Origin: Sepioteuthis lessoniana
Taxonomy: Eukaryota; Mollusca; Cephalopoda; Myopsida; Loliginidae
Direction: 5' to 3'
NCBI GenBank assembly: GCA_963585895.1
Contig: OY757913.1
Location: 106,788,812 to 106,852,811, forward strand
Length of the DNA stretch: 64,000 bases
Shown here piece by piece: positions 1 to 9,431 of this stretch. A program made the position numbers and the translations under genes. The stretch's first letter is position 1. The number at the start of each line of letters is the position of its first letter. Under the pieces are notes generated by a model. That model was not told the origin of the DNA. It was given only the letters and a program-made list of their open reading frames with translations, and did no database searches.

Positions 1-135
1 CATAACTTTTCCAACCAGTCATCCCTAGTCTTGTATTCCTTTTTTGCAACTTTGTTTCATTCGATCATTATGTCATTAACTGTGTCATCTTTTCCTTTAC
101 GTAACCTGCACTTGCTAATCTGCTGCGTAATATCA
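1..135 (-). pseudogene. RLE-LINE fragment, zinc-knuckle region, cut by window edge
   Basis: Reverse-strand translation gives a degraded match to the linker before the endonuclease of the RLE-LINE family, including QQISKCRLRKGKDDTVNDI and KKEYKTRDDW. The better copy near 47.3 kb reads KCRLCGDRNETINHIISEC, a C-x2-C-x8-H-x4-C knuckle. Here the second cysteine is lost and a stop interrupts the frame. It is a dead remnant of non-LTR retrotransposon ORF2, continuing left of the window. Confidence 0.7.
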
Positions 136-174
136 CTTTTCACTTCAAAATAATTGCTTCACATGGTGTTATTT

Positions 175-245
175 TGTGTATTATTATTATTATTAATATT
201 ATTAACTCCAGCATTATTATTATAATTATTATTATTACTATTATT
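175..245. repeat. (ATT)n-rich tract, RLE-LINE 3' tail
   Basis: Imperfect ATT/TTA repeats lie exactly at the 3' end of the minus-strand RLE-LINE copy that follows. The same tail type occurs at 918-980, 4502-4640 and 37056-37107, so it is the family's normal 3' terminus rather than a chance microsatellite. Confidence 0.75.
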
Positions 246-568
246 AATTCCAGCGTTAGCTGTTGGTCTTTCACTGATGCTTGAGTGAAAGAAAATCTCC
301 AGGACTCTTCTCAGTATTCTGGCCGTTCTAAATAATGCTGTAGTTTGGATGGTATCCGCTTGCCCTCCAACTTTCAAGTCCTCCAGACCCTTCAATAATC
401 CTTCGGTGACTGTACCAAAAGCACCAATCACGATTGGCATAATACTCACGTTCATGTTCCACAGTTTTTTTCAATTCCCTAGCAAGGTCGAGATACTTCG
501 CTTTCTTTTCACTTTCTTTCAATTTTATTCACCGATCAGCCGGGACAGCAAAATTCACAAGTTTGCAG

Positions 569-604
<36 letters not shown>

Positions 605-818
605 GTTACTATAAGGTCTGGTCTTATGTGATCCGTTTGTCTGCCAAAGTCCCATAAGAGTTTGCATGTGTCATTCTCCGCGATAGCTTCTGGGTTGTGC
701 ATATACCATTCGTTCGTACGGTGAAATTCTTGCATATCTCCTAGTGGATCACCTTGCCCAACCAGTCGTGTCTATTCTTATACTCCTTCTGTGCTAATTT
801 GCTGCACTTGCTTTATTA
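246..818 (-). pseudogene. RLE-LINE C-terminal fragment (restriction-like endonuclease)
   Basis: Reading on the minus strand, 735 to 529 encodes HRTNEWYMHNPEAIAEND, KLLWDFGRQTDH and RPDLIV, then KRTCKLVNFAVPAD. This is the PD...D core of the restriction-like endonuclease of R2/R4-type LINEs. The lysine stretch between them has expanded to a ~30-nt homopolymer (571-600). Frames then shift, and the downstream part (LDLARELKK, PIVIGAFGTVTEGLLKGLEDL) is split over two frames. Non-functional. Confidence 0.8.
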
Positions 819-839
819 TCATTTTTATTATCATTTTTC

Positions 840-980
840 TCATGAGAATTTTTCACATCAGCGTTAGCAGATGTTTTTTCACTGGAGTCTGAAGGACAGG
901 AAGTCTCTTGCTATTATTATTTTTATCATAACTACTATTATAATTATAACTACTGCTATTATTAATTTTTTTTATCCTCT
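840..980 (-). mobile_element. RLE-LINE 3' end fragment plus (ATT)n tail
   Basis: About 80 bp at 840-917 matches the 3' untranslated end of the RLE-LINE (TTTTTCACATCAGCGTTAGC), seen again at 985, 37120 and 46770, followed by an ATT-rich tract. Too short to contain coding sequence. Confidence 0.7.
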
Positions 981-1452
981 AGAGTTTTTCACATCAGTAT
1001 TAGCTGATGGTTTTTCACTGGAGTTTGAGTGACAGCAAGTCTCCTCAAGTCTCCAGGACTCGTCTCAGTATTCTGGCCGTCTTCAGCAATGCTGTCGTTT
1101 GGATAGTCTCCACCCGTCCGCTAACTTCCAAGTCCTCCAGGCCCTTTAATAATCCTTTAGTTACTGTGCCCAACGCACCAATCACAATCGGCACAATCGT
1201 TACTTTCATGTTCCACAGTTTCTTCAAATTTCTAGCAAGGTCGAGGTACTTATCCTTCTTTTCACTTTCCTTCAGATTTATTCTATGGTCCGCCGGGACA
1301 GCAAAGTCAACAATTTCGCAGATTCTCTTTCTTTTGTTGATTATTATGAGGTCTGGTCTTCTGGCCGGGATTAGGTGATCCGTTTGCATGTTAAAGTCCC
1401 ATAGGAGTTTATGCGAGTCATTTTCTAGGACAGGTGCCGGGTTGTGCATACT
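981..1452 (-). pseudogene. RLE-LINE C-terminal fragment, best local open frame (134 aa)
   Basis: The minus strand from 1449 to 1045 is open for 134 codons: MHNPAPVLENDSHKLLWDF, ARRPDLIIINKRKR, EIVDFAVPADHR, then LDLARNLKKLWNMKVTIVPI and VIGALGTVTKGLLKGLEDLE. RPD and the following D belong to the restriction-like nuclease that nicks the target for target-primed reverse transcription. The reverse transcriptase domain is missing. The copy breaks at 1452, where the neighbouring RTE element is inserted. Confidence 0.85.
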
Positions 1453-1476
1453 ATTTTTATATCATCATCATTATCA

Positions 1477-1947
1477 TCATGTCGTGCCGCCAGTACGGAT
1501 ATCCTTGACCATATCTCGCCACTTCTCCCTATCATTCATCGCCTCCGGCAGGTCTTCTGGGTTACATCCTGTGTCCTCACATAGCTGCTGTATGTAAGTT
1601 CGGGCTGGTCGTCCTGCTTTTGCTTGGCCATATGTGGGGGTCCATAGGAATACGTCACTTACGAGCTCGTCCTTGCTTCTCCAGCAGTGCCCGGCGTGTC
1701 TGTCTCGTCTAACCTGTATAGTTTTCATGATGGGAGGCAAGTGTCCGTACAGTTGGCGTCTCGTGGAGTGTTGTCGCCAGGACTTGTTCAATGTTGCTCT
1801 CAACATTCTTGTGTAGTTGCCGTCAAGTTTCTTCTCCAGCCGTTTGGTTAGTGTCCATGTAGTGCATCCATATAGCAGTATCGATACAACCGCTGCCTGG
1901 AAGAAACTGCGCTTCATTTCATCGGTCAGGTCTGATTTCCATATGAT
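1477..1947 (-). pseudogene. RTE LINE ORF2 C-terminal domain
   Basis: The minus strand is open through RLSIIWKSDLTDEMKRSFFQ, ILLYGCTTWTLTKRLEKKL, RATLNKSWRQHSTRRQLYGH and AKAGRPARTYIQQLCEDTG to the stop beside the tail. This is the region after the RT palm of RTE-type elements, with no catalytic motif. It is part of the 5'-inverted insertion and has no start of its own: the first dozen codons of the open frame are antisense 5' sequence of the same element. Confidence 0.85.
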
Positions 1948-1949
1948 TG

Positions 1950-4488
1950 AGAGCCTCCATGACTCATTATCAAACCACATACACAAACCGCATCGCTCTT
2001 CGCGCGGGTAAAAAAGGGGCGCGTCCTGCTGAGGTTGGAGCCCTGGCCTCAGTGTTCGAAAAATCAGCTACAGAGCTCAAACAAAAACTACTAAAATGCA
2101 AACAAACAATACAGATAGCGACATTTAACGCTAGAACCCTAAAAAGAGTAGGTCAACTAACAGAGCTAACTGCATCAGCCGGAGAACATAAGATTGACAT
2201 AATCTGTATACAACATCGATACACTCACACTGAAGATATCAAATATCACGAAACTGGCAATGGATGGATGCTGGTGACTGTATCGGCATGGAAAAACTCT
2301 GTCAATGCATCGGTAGGAGGGGTGGGAATGCTTATAGGACCAAGAGCGCTAAAAACACTTAATAGCATTGAGAAAATACAACCTAGGATGATGGCCGCAA
2401 CGTTTAATGGCAACCCCAAAGCAACGATCATCTCCTGCTACAGCCCTACCAATGTTAGCGAAGAAACCGAACTAGTTACCTTCTACGAGGGCTATCCTCC
2501 CTAGTACGTAGCATTCCGAAACACAACCTACTAGTCATTGGCGGAGATATGAATGCACAAATCGGGAAAAACAGAAACAACAAATACAGCCTACACAACA
2601 CGTCAAACAGGAATGGACAACATCTAATTGATTTCATGATAGAAAATAGATTAACATGACTCAATACAAACTTTCAAAAAAGGGAGGGAAAATTATGGAC
2701 CCACACATACGCGAACAAGAGTAAAGCACAGATAGACTACCTCTTTCTAAACAGAAAATGGAAAAATAGTGCAATGAATTGCGAGGCATACTCCACTTTC
2801 GAGGGGGTGTCCTCCGATCATCGAATAGTCACGGCCAAAATACGTCTAAGCCTACGAAAAAACGCCACACGAACAGCGACAACTAAGCACTATGACTGGG
2901 CCCTACTTAACAACAGGGACATTAGAGACAAATATGCATTAGAATTAAGAAACAGATTCGAAACTCTACAAGAGAAGACAGAAAAGGTTACCCCAAATGA
3001 CGAATATGAAAATTTTGTTGAAGCACACCTAGAGGCGGCATCAAAGTGTATCCCAACAAAACCTAGAACTAAATATAGAGTCCCTTGGGAAACGTCAGAG
3101 GTTAGAGAAAAGCGTACACTCGTGAAAACTGCCTCCAAAAGCTATCGGAAGAACTCAACAAGCACAAATGCCCGAAAACTAGAAAAGGCACAATATCAAT
3201 TAGCTGGAATATATCTAAAAGAACAGGCAGAATACATACAAAATCAGATAGATAAGATTAGAGACTCGGTGGAAGATAGACAATCCAGGATAGCCTGGCA
3301 AACAATAAACGAAGTAAGTAGAAGGAAGAGCACAGCCAAAGCAAAATTGAAAGCTGCAGCCAACAAGAAAGAGTAAAACTGTGGGAACAGCATTTCAAAA
3401 ATCTACTAGGAAGCCCGCCGAAAGTAACGGATGAACCGATCACCAGAATTATCAGTAAGCAATTAGACATTAAACTAGAGCCTTTCACCAAAGAAGAACT
3501 CGACTTGGTTCTTAAAAAAATTAAAAATTGGAAAGCTGCGGGGCTGGACGAGATCCCCCCAGAAGTGTGGAAGACTAGACAATTCGACGATATACTGCTC
3601 TGGCAATGCAACGCTGTCTATAGTCAAAATAGGATAAAAAGATGGATGAAGGGATGCATCCTTCCTTTCCCTAAAAAAGACGACCTCGGATTAGCCAAGA
3701 ACTACCGAGGGATAACACTTACATCCATAGCAGCCAAAATCTACAATGCCCTACTACGAAACCGCATATAACCCAAAATAGACAACATCCTTAGGAAAAA
3801 CCAAAATGGCTTCCGGAGAAATAGATCCACGACCTCACAAATATTGACCATCCGTAGAATCCTTGTAGGCGTTCGGGCAAAAAACCTTCAGGTGGCATTA
3901 CTATTTGTCGACTTTACCAAGGCCTTCGATTCCATCCACAGAGTGACAATGGAACTAATCCTACTAGCATACGGCCTACCAAAAGAAACCGTAGCAGCAA
4001 TAATGATCTTTACAGAAACACAAAAGTGAAAGTACGTTCACCAGATGGAGACACGGAATACTTCGACATTGTTGCAGGACTACTACAAGGAGACACGCGA
4101 GCCCCATACCTCTTTATCATCTGTCTAGACTACGTGCTTAGAACTTCGATCGACAAAATCAGAGAAAATGGCTTCGAGCTGACTAAGAAAAGAAGCAAAA
4201 GGTACCCCGCAAAAACAATCACAGACGCCGACTACGCTGATGACTTTGCGTTACTGGCGAATACGCCTAATCAAGCAGAGACACTACTGCATAGTTTGGA
4301 ACGAGCTGCAGCAGGCATTGGCCTCCATGTCAATGCGCACAAAACTGAATATATGTGTTACAACCAAACGGGCAACATTACCACACTAGACGGAGCCTCT
4401 CTGAGGCTAGTTGACAAATTCACCTACCTAGGAAGTAGCGTCTCATCAACAGAAACGACATCGACACACGACTGACGAAAGCATGGGC
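1950..4488 (+). pseudogene. RTE LINE ORF2: AP endonuclease and reverse transcriptase, multiply frameshifted
   Basis: The endonuclease begins near 2104 (IQIATFNARTLKRVGQL, DIICIQ, ISCYSPTNVSEE, VIGGDMNAQIGK, SSDHRIVTAKI). RT follows: KNWKAAGLDEIPPEVW (3523), NYRGITLTSIAAKIYNALL (3700), FVDFTKAFDSIHR (motif A, 3904), GDTRAPYLFIICLDYVLR (motif B, ~4090), TDADYADDFALL (catalytic YADD, ~4225). Breaks: 1-nt deletions near 2490, 3359, 4009 and 4455, a TGA at 2657-2659 and a TAA at 3769-3771. The catalytic residues survive but the frame does not. The protein would have nicked target DNA and copied its RNA. Confidence 0.88.
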
Positions 4489-4501
4489 GGCATTTTTATA
4501 T

Positions 4502-4640
4502 AACTGCTATTATTATAACTTCTTCTATTTTTATTATGATAACTACAATTAAAATTGTTACTATTATTATTACAACTTATATCAAAATTATTATTATAAC
4601 TATTATTATTAATACAGCTACTATTATTATTATTACTATT
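4502..4640. repeat. ATT-rich simple sequence
   Basis: Imperfect TTA/ATT/TAC repeats directly right of the RTE target duplication. Probably the former RLE-LINE tail or flanking simple DNA into which the RTE copy inserted. Confidence 0.6.
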
Positions 4641-4995
4641 ATTATTGATGTTTAATTGAATTGTTGGTGATATATAGCAAAACTCGGGACCATGTAATGA
4701 ATAGTGTTGAATTGAATAATTATAGTTAAAAAGAAACCATTTTACTTTCAGCAAACAAATGATAAACAGTGAAGTGAATTATTTGTGCTAAATAGCAATT
4801 ATTGAAACCATTTTAACTGGGGAAACAAGAATAATATGCATATGCATACAAATTAATTCATTTAGCTATTAAAAATTGAATTACCTACAATTTATTCGCT
4901 TATAAATCATATGCATATCAATTTAAATGTTCACTAACAAGTGACTGGTGTTACCTTGTTACTGTAACATAGCAATACTTGAATCCATTTAATTG
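4641..4995 (+). repeat. Element B internal repeats
   Basis: Two diverged ~60-bp units of the type GCTAAATAGCAATTATTGAAACC...TTTAACTG, also seen near 11.95, 20.3, 21.2 and 43.7 kb. This is the internal, AT-rich part of element B. It is interrupted at 4996 by SINE-A. No coding potential. Confidence 0.6.
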
Positions 4996-5229
4996 GGATG
5001 GGGTTCGTGGTGTAATGGTTAAAGCGATGGACTGCGGAATCGTAGTAAGCGAGTTCGTACTACAGTTGCGCTATTATGTTCACTTTCGGGCAAATACGCT
5101 TGGGAAAGGTATGAACCCCCTTATCCTTCCAGCTATGGGTTAAATAGTCCCACTTCTGTTCTTCTAGGAGAATGGCTTTGGCATTAAATAACCTAAAAAG
5201 GTTGATATGCCATGAAACAAAGAAACAAA
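4996..5229 (+). mobile_element. SINE-A, full length, with target duplication
   Basis: The head GTGGTGTAATGGTTAAAGCG (A-box-like) and GAGTTCGTACTAC (B-box-like) come from a tRNA. The central block GGGAAAGGTATGAACCCCC...AGCTATGGGTTAAATAG is shared with SINE-C. The 3' end is the TGGCATTAAATAACC / GGTTGATATGCCA hairpin. Flanks CCATTTAATTG (4985-4995) and CCACTTAATTG (5230-5240) are an 11-bp duplication with one change. It is inserted in element B. Transcribed, if at all, by RNA polymerase III. Confidence 0.85.
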
Positions 5230-5240
5230 CCACTTAATTG

Positions 5241-6095
5241 TGTGCAAAAAAATATCTATAATAAATAGAAATAATCATATCGGATAGAAATACCTGAAAC
5301 GATTAACCGGAACAAAAGAAGTATCTCAGGCTTATTTAAATATGTATCTCCAAAGGAGCTAAACAATCATATTTAATATAAATGTAAAAACATTAAATAA
5401 CCAACAATGTTTGCTATGCCGTAAAACCCATTTAGACTGATTGCCCAGTCGGCTGGGGCTGTAGAATACACTGACTGCATCTCTGCAAAGGGGTAAGACC
5501 ACCCCCCATGAGTGTCCTGATATGACACTAAACAATCTGATAGCGAGGTTCCAGTAATCCCGGGGCTTTGAGGAATGCGGAGGACCCCTTAATTGCCATT
5601 GCTCCCAGGTCTCACTTTAGCCCGGCGTGGTAGCACCTAATAGTGCCCTATCTATGGGTTAAATAGAGCTAACTGCTAACTTATGCTAAACTGAATTTTT
5701 TGACTCGCTTGAAATAGAAATGTTTTTGACAATTAAACCGTAATTACATTTAAACTGCGTGCTTATGCTAGACTGAATTATTTGAACTGTTTTTTGACAT
5801 TGAAACTGTACTTACACTAAACTGAATTGTTTAATATAGAACTGTTTTGATATTTAACTGTGTGTAAACAAAATCTCTACTTTTACTAAACTGAATAAGC
5901 AGAATTAGAACTGCTTGACTAAACTGAATAGCTTGAAATAGAAATGTTTTTCACAATTAAACTGTACTTACATTTAAACTGTGTGATTATGCTAAACTGA
6001 ATTGTTTGAAATGGAACTGATTATTTACAGAAAAATGGATTTGGCGTTAAATAACCTACAAAAGTTGATAAGCCATAAAACCCAACCAACCAACC
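5241..6095 (+). mobile_element. Element B, near complete
   Basis: Starts in internal repeats, then the head at ~5443 (GCCCAGTCGGCTGGGGCTG), a body with hairpin-forming segments, and four ~60-bp internal repeats (TAAACTGAATTGTTTGAAAT). The 3' end at 6040-6095 is GGATTTGGCGTTAAATAACC plus AAAACCCAACCAACC. No frame longer than chance. The 3' end is the same hairpin as in SINE-A and LINE-T, so it is probably a non-autonomous retroposon; no clear A/B box was found in the head. Confidence 0.75.
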
Positions 6096-6237
6096 ATTTA
6101 GACTGAGACTTTAAAAAAGTCTCTTTCAAAACACTTTTTCTTCTATGACCTACGTCCCAAGCCACTTGAGAAGAATAAAAGTTTAAAGTAAGTTCCTACA
6201 AAATAGTTTTTTCTTGTTTTCCTAACCACTTTTGTTG

Positions 6238-6308
<71 letters not shown>
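6238..6308. repeat. (TA)n microsatellite
   Basis: About 70 bp of almost pure TA dinucleotide with one C interruption. Translated frames through it (YIYIYI) are not genes. Confidence 0.95.
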
Positions 6309-6310
<2 letters not shown>

Positions 6311-6740
6311 TCCTCCTCAAAGTTGACAACAGACATAATTGCTTTTTACAGTTAATGCCAATATAGTTAAGCCACTTGTAGGCGTAAGGTACTCTCAAGA
6401 CCACATATGGATGTTTGTAAGAGTATCGATATTGATTTGTTTTTGCTTGGCTAATTGGTTAAAGAGATTGTTTCAAAAGGATGGAAATAATCCCCAAACG
6501 TATTGTCTTCAATCAATTTTCAAGAGAGATGAGCGCCAAACATCAACTTTCATTATAAGATTTAAACCAGATGTCTTTCAATTCTATTCTAAACATTTAA
6601 AAGAAAATATATCACGGCTATTGGAGTATGAAGCCGGGCACATTGTTTGAATTTTGATATGCGGGCCACCTCCTTGTTTTTATATGAATAAAGGGTATTT
6701 CTTATTCTTTCGATTATAGTATACAATCTATTTATATAAC
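6309..6740. other. Unrecognised sequence
   Basis: A 103-codon open frame (6339-6650, plus) reads FKPDVFQFYSKHLKENISRL near its end. I do not recognise it; no start context, repeat or domain supports it as a gene. No SINE or LINE signature was seen. Confidence 0.4.
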
Positions 6741-6975
6741 CGGCTCATTGGTCTAGTGCGTAGAGTATTCGCCTAATGGTCTGGGAGTCTTGGGTTCAAT
6801 CCAAGTTGCGTCAAGCCATAGACTTTAAAAATAGTACTTGATACCTCCTTGTTTAACACTGAGGAAATATAACGTACGTATCAAGGGTAAAGTGGAGCAA
6901 TCCAGGGAAAAGAATAGTGCCCTCCCCTACATCTCTGTGTAGTAGCTCCGGTCGCCAACTTTACTATAAAGTCAA
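6741..6975 (+). mobile_element. SINE-D, full length
   Basis: tRNA-like head CCGGCTCATTGGTCTAGTGC and B-box-like GGGTTCAATCC, then GTACTTGATACCTCC, a middle block TAAAGTGGAGCAATCCAGGG, and the 3' end GGTCGCCAACTTTACT. Other copies: 7376 (-), 12565 (-), 23780, 35861, 48256 (-), 55808, 56542 (-), 59061 (-). Confidence 0.85.
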
Positions 6976-6999
6976 TATCACTTTTTCTATAGTAATTAC

Positions 7000-7250
7000 C
7001 CTGTCGTCCACATTCATCTTTTTCATTTTAATATGCTGTATATCATATTGCTTCCATTATAGTAGACGGTATATTATATAGCTTCTATTAAACTATGTTG
7101 TCTGTTACATTATTTTTGCATATATTATGTTGTCTACCATATATTTTCTATTATAACGCAGTCAACCTAATTGCTTTTATTGAACTATTTGATCTATCAC
7201 ATTGTTTCAATATTACCTCGTCATATCGTTATCTAAGAAAATGAGCTTGT
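7000..7250. repeat. Diverged ~32-bp minisatellite, segment 1
   Basis: Successive units resemble TATATCATATTGCTTCCATTA and GTCTACCATATATTTTCTAT. They are degraded versions of a unit with GTCTACCACATTGTTTC followed by TATTGTAATAC. The same unit resumes at 8161, 9193, 9774 and 10048, so these are pieces of one old array. Confidence 0.65.
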
Positions 7251-7375
7251 AGACTCAATTGCAAAAGAATCTCCAAATGATACAATAGACACTAATTTTA
7301 GAATACCATATATATATAGATATATATATATTAGACAAAAATGACAGAATTACTGGGTTGAATTCCCAAACAATA

Positions 7376-7608
7376 AAGTAAAGTTGGTGATCTTAGTCGA
7401 TGGTGACCCTTTCCAATAGCTACTACACCGAGGTGTAGGAGAGGGGACTATTCCATTCCCTGGAATGCACGACTTTATCCTTGAGCTTTACCTTATAATG
7501 CTGAGTGTTAAGCAAGGCAGCATCAAGTACTATTTTTGAGTCTTTGGTATGACCCCACCTGGGATTGAACCCAGGTCTCCCGGACCTTTTGCGAACACTC
7601 TACTCTTT
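7376..7608 (-). mobile_element. SINE-D, reverse orientation
   Basis: On the plus strand it reads GGTGATCTTAGTCGATGGTG ... CCTGGGATTGAACCCAGG ... GCGAACACTCTACTC, the reverse complement of SINE-D with its B-box region. It abuts the LINE-T remnant. Confidence 0.8.
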
Positions 7609-7639
7609 CCTTACAGTAAACTATATAAAGCATTGATAA

Positions 7640-7940
7640 TTCTTCAAAAACGAGAAAGAAACTCTAAAATAAACAAAAAAGAACTGACACTCTCCAGACT
7701 TTATATTAACCAAGCCCACATTACACACTCACATCCCCTGAAAAGAGAAGCCTCCACCTAATATGTTCAACATCCAAAATACCTCTCACAGTCCAATGCA
7801 TTCTTTTAAACTGTAACAGGTTTAGACAAAATCGCCAAAAACATTACCAGGCAAAGAACTTAAAGGTCCTCTTTAAAAATATCAAAATTGATGAAATCTT
7901 GAACTTTCTAAGAGAAAGCAGTATCTTCAACAAAATCTAA
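7640..7940 (+). pseudogene. LINE-T reverse transcriptase C-terminus (I/Jockey-like)
   Basis: Frame 1 gives ELTLSRLYINQAHITHSHPL then KREAS; after a 1-nt shift near 7750 frame 3 gives SKIPLTVQCILLNC, RFRQNRQKHYQAKNLKVLFK and IDEILNFLRESSIFNKI, stop at 7938-7940. The order GHT.LTHS.LL..E ... C..C...LTV.HILL.C ... FL(R/K)E is the familiar C-terminus of I/Jockey-group LINE ORF2 proteins. The palm and endonuclease are missing (5' truncation). Its importance is the 3' tail 70 nt downstream, which is shared with SINE-A and element B. Confidence 0.8.
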
Positions 7941-8008
7941 TCTAAAATAAATACACATAATAAAAATCCATGCCCTATGCACAAAAGACAAACTCAATCT
8001 AACCTTTC

Positions 8009-8070
8009 TGGCGTTAAATGATTCATCGGAGTTGATATGTCTTTAAACAATAAAGAAAACACAAAAAATA
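8009..8070 (+). other. LINE-T 3' terminal hairpin and A-rich tail
   Basis: TGGCGTTAAAT, stem GATTC, loop ATCG, stem GAGTT, GATATGTC, then an AATAAAG/A-rich end. It aligns base for base with the SINE-A and element B end (TGGCATTAAAT, AACCT, ACAA, AGGTT, GATATGCC). Stem pairing is kept although both strands changed. Likely the recognition signal for the LINE-T reverse transcriptase. Confidence 0.7.
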
Positions 8071-8160
8071 TTATTTCAATTGTATAGTTCAATGGGGTTT
8101 TTTTTTTGGTGGGGGGGTTTGCAGTATTCGGGCAACCCCATTTTTTTCTATTTTAGTGAG

Positions 8161-8498
8161 CTGTTCACCACTCTGTTTCATGGTCTACAACGTTTTTTTT
8201 TTCATTGTAGTATAATGATGTTGGTATATCACATTGTTTCTATTATAGTATGCTATCTCATTATATCTATTGTTATACTATGTTTACCACGTTGTTTCTT
8301 TTTAGAATATGGTATACCCCATTGTTTCTCTGGTTATACACGTTCTATCGTTTTGTTAGTCCAGTAATATACGGTCTACAACTTTGTTTCTGATGTAGTA
8401 AACACTATATTATATTATTTCAATTGTAATACACACTCTATCAAATTGTAACTACAGTAATACACGGACTACTACATTATTTCTATTGTAATACTCGT
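8161..8498. repeat. Diverged ~32-bp minisatellite, segment 2
   Basis: About ten recognisable units, for example TATATCACATTGTTTCTATT, TACCACGTTGTTTCTTTTTA and TACCCCATTGTTTCTCTGG. It ends at ACTCGT (8493-8498), where the LTR-like element begins. Confidence 0.75.
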
Positions 8499-9187
8499 AT
8501 TATATTGTCATCTACAGCATCATAATGACACGATAATAAAGACGCAGGAAGACTACTATAACAAAATATTTACCTCTCACTTTATTGCAAGGGTTCGAAA
8601 AAAGTTACTCAATGTTTGCGTGTGAGAGGGAGTTGGAGATCGAACATAACTGCAATATTTTGACCCCCACTCTTATGGCCGTCAACGTTGTGTCTTTCTC
8701 GTTCTCCTGATGCTCAACCGGAGGCCCTGGGGTCAACTCTGCTGGGTGATGGCTTTCTTTACTGCATCTTATCAGCAACTTCTCTGGTCCCCAAGCTCCA
8801 TCGAGGTTCCCGAGGGCCCCTTCGGCTGGGTGTGGCTTTCCCAACCACATCTCGTCCACTCCAACAGAAACTCGAACTCCACTGCCTTGACTTCTGTCTT
8901 GACTGAGCTATATAATAGTTCAACGCCCACTCGATCGCCCACTCGATCTTTGAAATCACATATTTAATCGTCATCAAGCGGAAATAACTGTCATGCAGTT
9001 CAGAGGTCACTCTCTTCCGGTGCGTCAGTCTATGAGAGTATCATGGGATTTTTTAGCTTGTCCCATTTTGTTAGCCAATTTCCGCCCACGCGATTTCCTC
9101 TCCTAACTGCCATCGGAATGTGTCACTTCCTTCCAGTGCATCACCTTGAATGACATTTTGGGCCGGGTCGAAGGTCAAAATACAACA
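8499..9187 (-). mobile_element. Putative solo LTR, flanked by a short target duplication
   Basis: Repeat family also at 41460-41866 and 58385-58835, always with a non-coding body of 400-700 bp. Read on the minus strand it starts TGTATTTTGACC, has a TATA-like box (AACTATTATATAGC, about 8906-8922) and a polyadenylation signal GCAATAAAG (about 8580-8588) before its end. CTCGT occurs at 8494-8498 and 9188-9192, and removing the element restores the minisatellite phase (GTAATACTCGTCTACAACAG). No internal retroviral-type genes are present. Confidence 0.55.
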
Positions 9188-9192
9188 CTCGT

Positions 9193-9431
9193 CTACAACA
9201 GTGTTTCTATTGAAATGTCTTGTCTTTCACGTTATTTCTATTGTAGTATGTATTGCACCCTATTGTTATACTTGTAATATTCTCTCTATCTTGTTGTTAC
9301 TACTGCAAACCACAGTCTGCTATTCTGTTTCTGCTGTAATAAACGCTTTATCACATTGGTTCTTTTGGTTCAGTCTAAGACCTTGTTTCTATTTTTATAC
9401 TCGGTCTACCACATTGTTTCTGTTTCAACCT
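9193..9431. repeat. Diverged ~32-bp minisatellite, segment 3
   Basis: Units such as CTACAACAGTGTTTCTATTG, TTTCACGTTATTTCTATTGT and GTCTACCACATTGTTTCTGT. Ends at the RTE fragment. Confidence 0.75.

Larger units (their letters stand above)
1463..4491 (-). mobile_element. RTE-type LINE, near full length, 5' inverted (twin priming)
   Basis: One insertion in two opposed parts. The 3' part runs on the minus strand from about 1948 to the (CAT)n/(ATG)n tail at 1463. The 5' part lies inverted at about 1950-4491. The inverted part ends inside codons KAWAA and the sense part starts at RLSIIWKSDL. In the intact copy near 45.3 kb these are adjacent apart from about 6-7 nt. The 10-nt sequence ATTTTTATAT flanks the unit at 1453-1462 and 4492-4501. 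This is the product expected from twin-primed reverse transcription. Orientation is given by the tail. Confidence 0.88.

Noticed and set aside
1947-2504. Possible host gene encoding an endonuclease/exonuclease/phosphatase protein (craniofacial-development-protein-2-like)
   Set aside because: The frame is the N-terminal domain of an RTE LINE, continuous with RT motifs downstream and within a flanked insertion.
6339-6650. 103-codon plus-strand frame
   Set aside because: Overlaps the edge of a (TA)n tract, no domain recognised, no supporting context.
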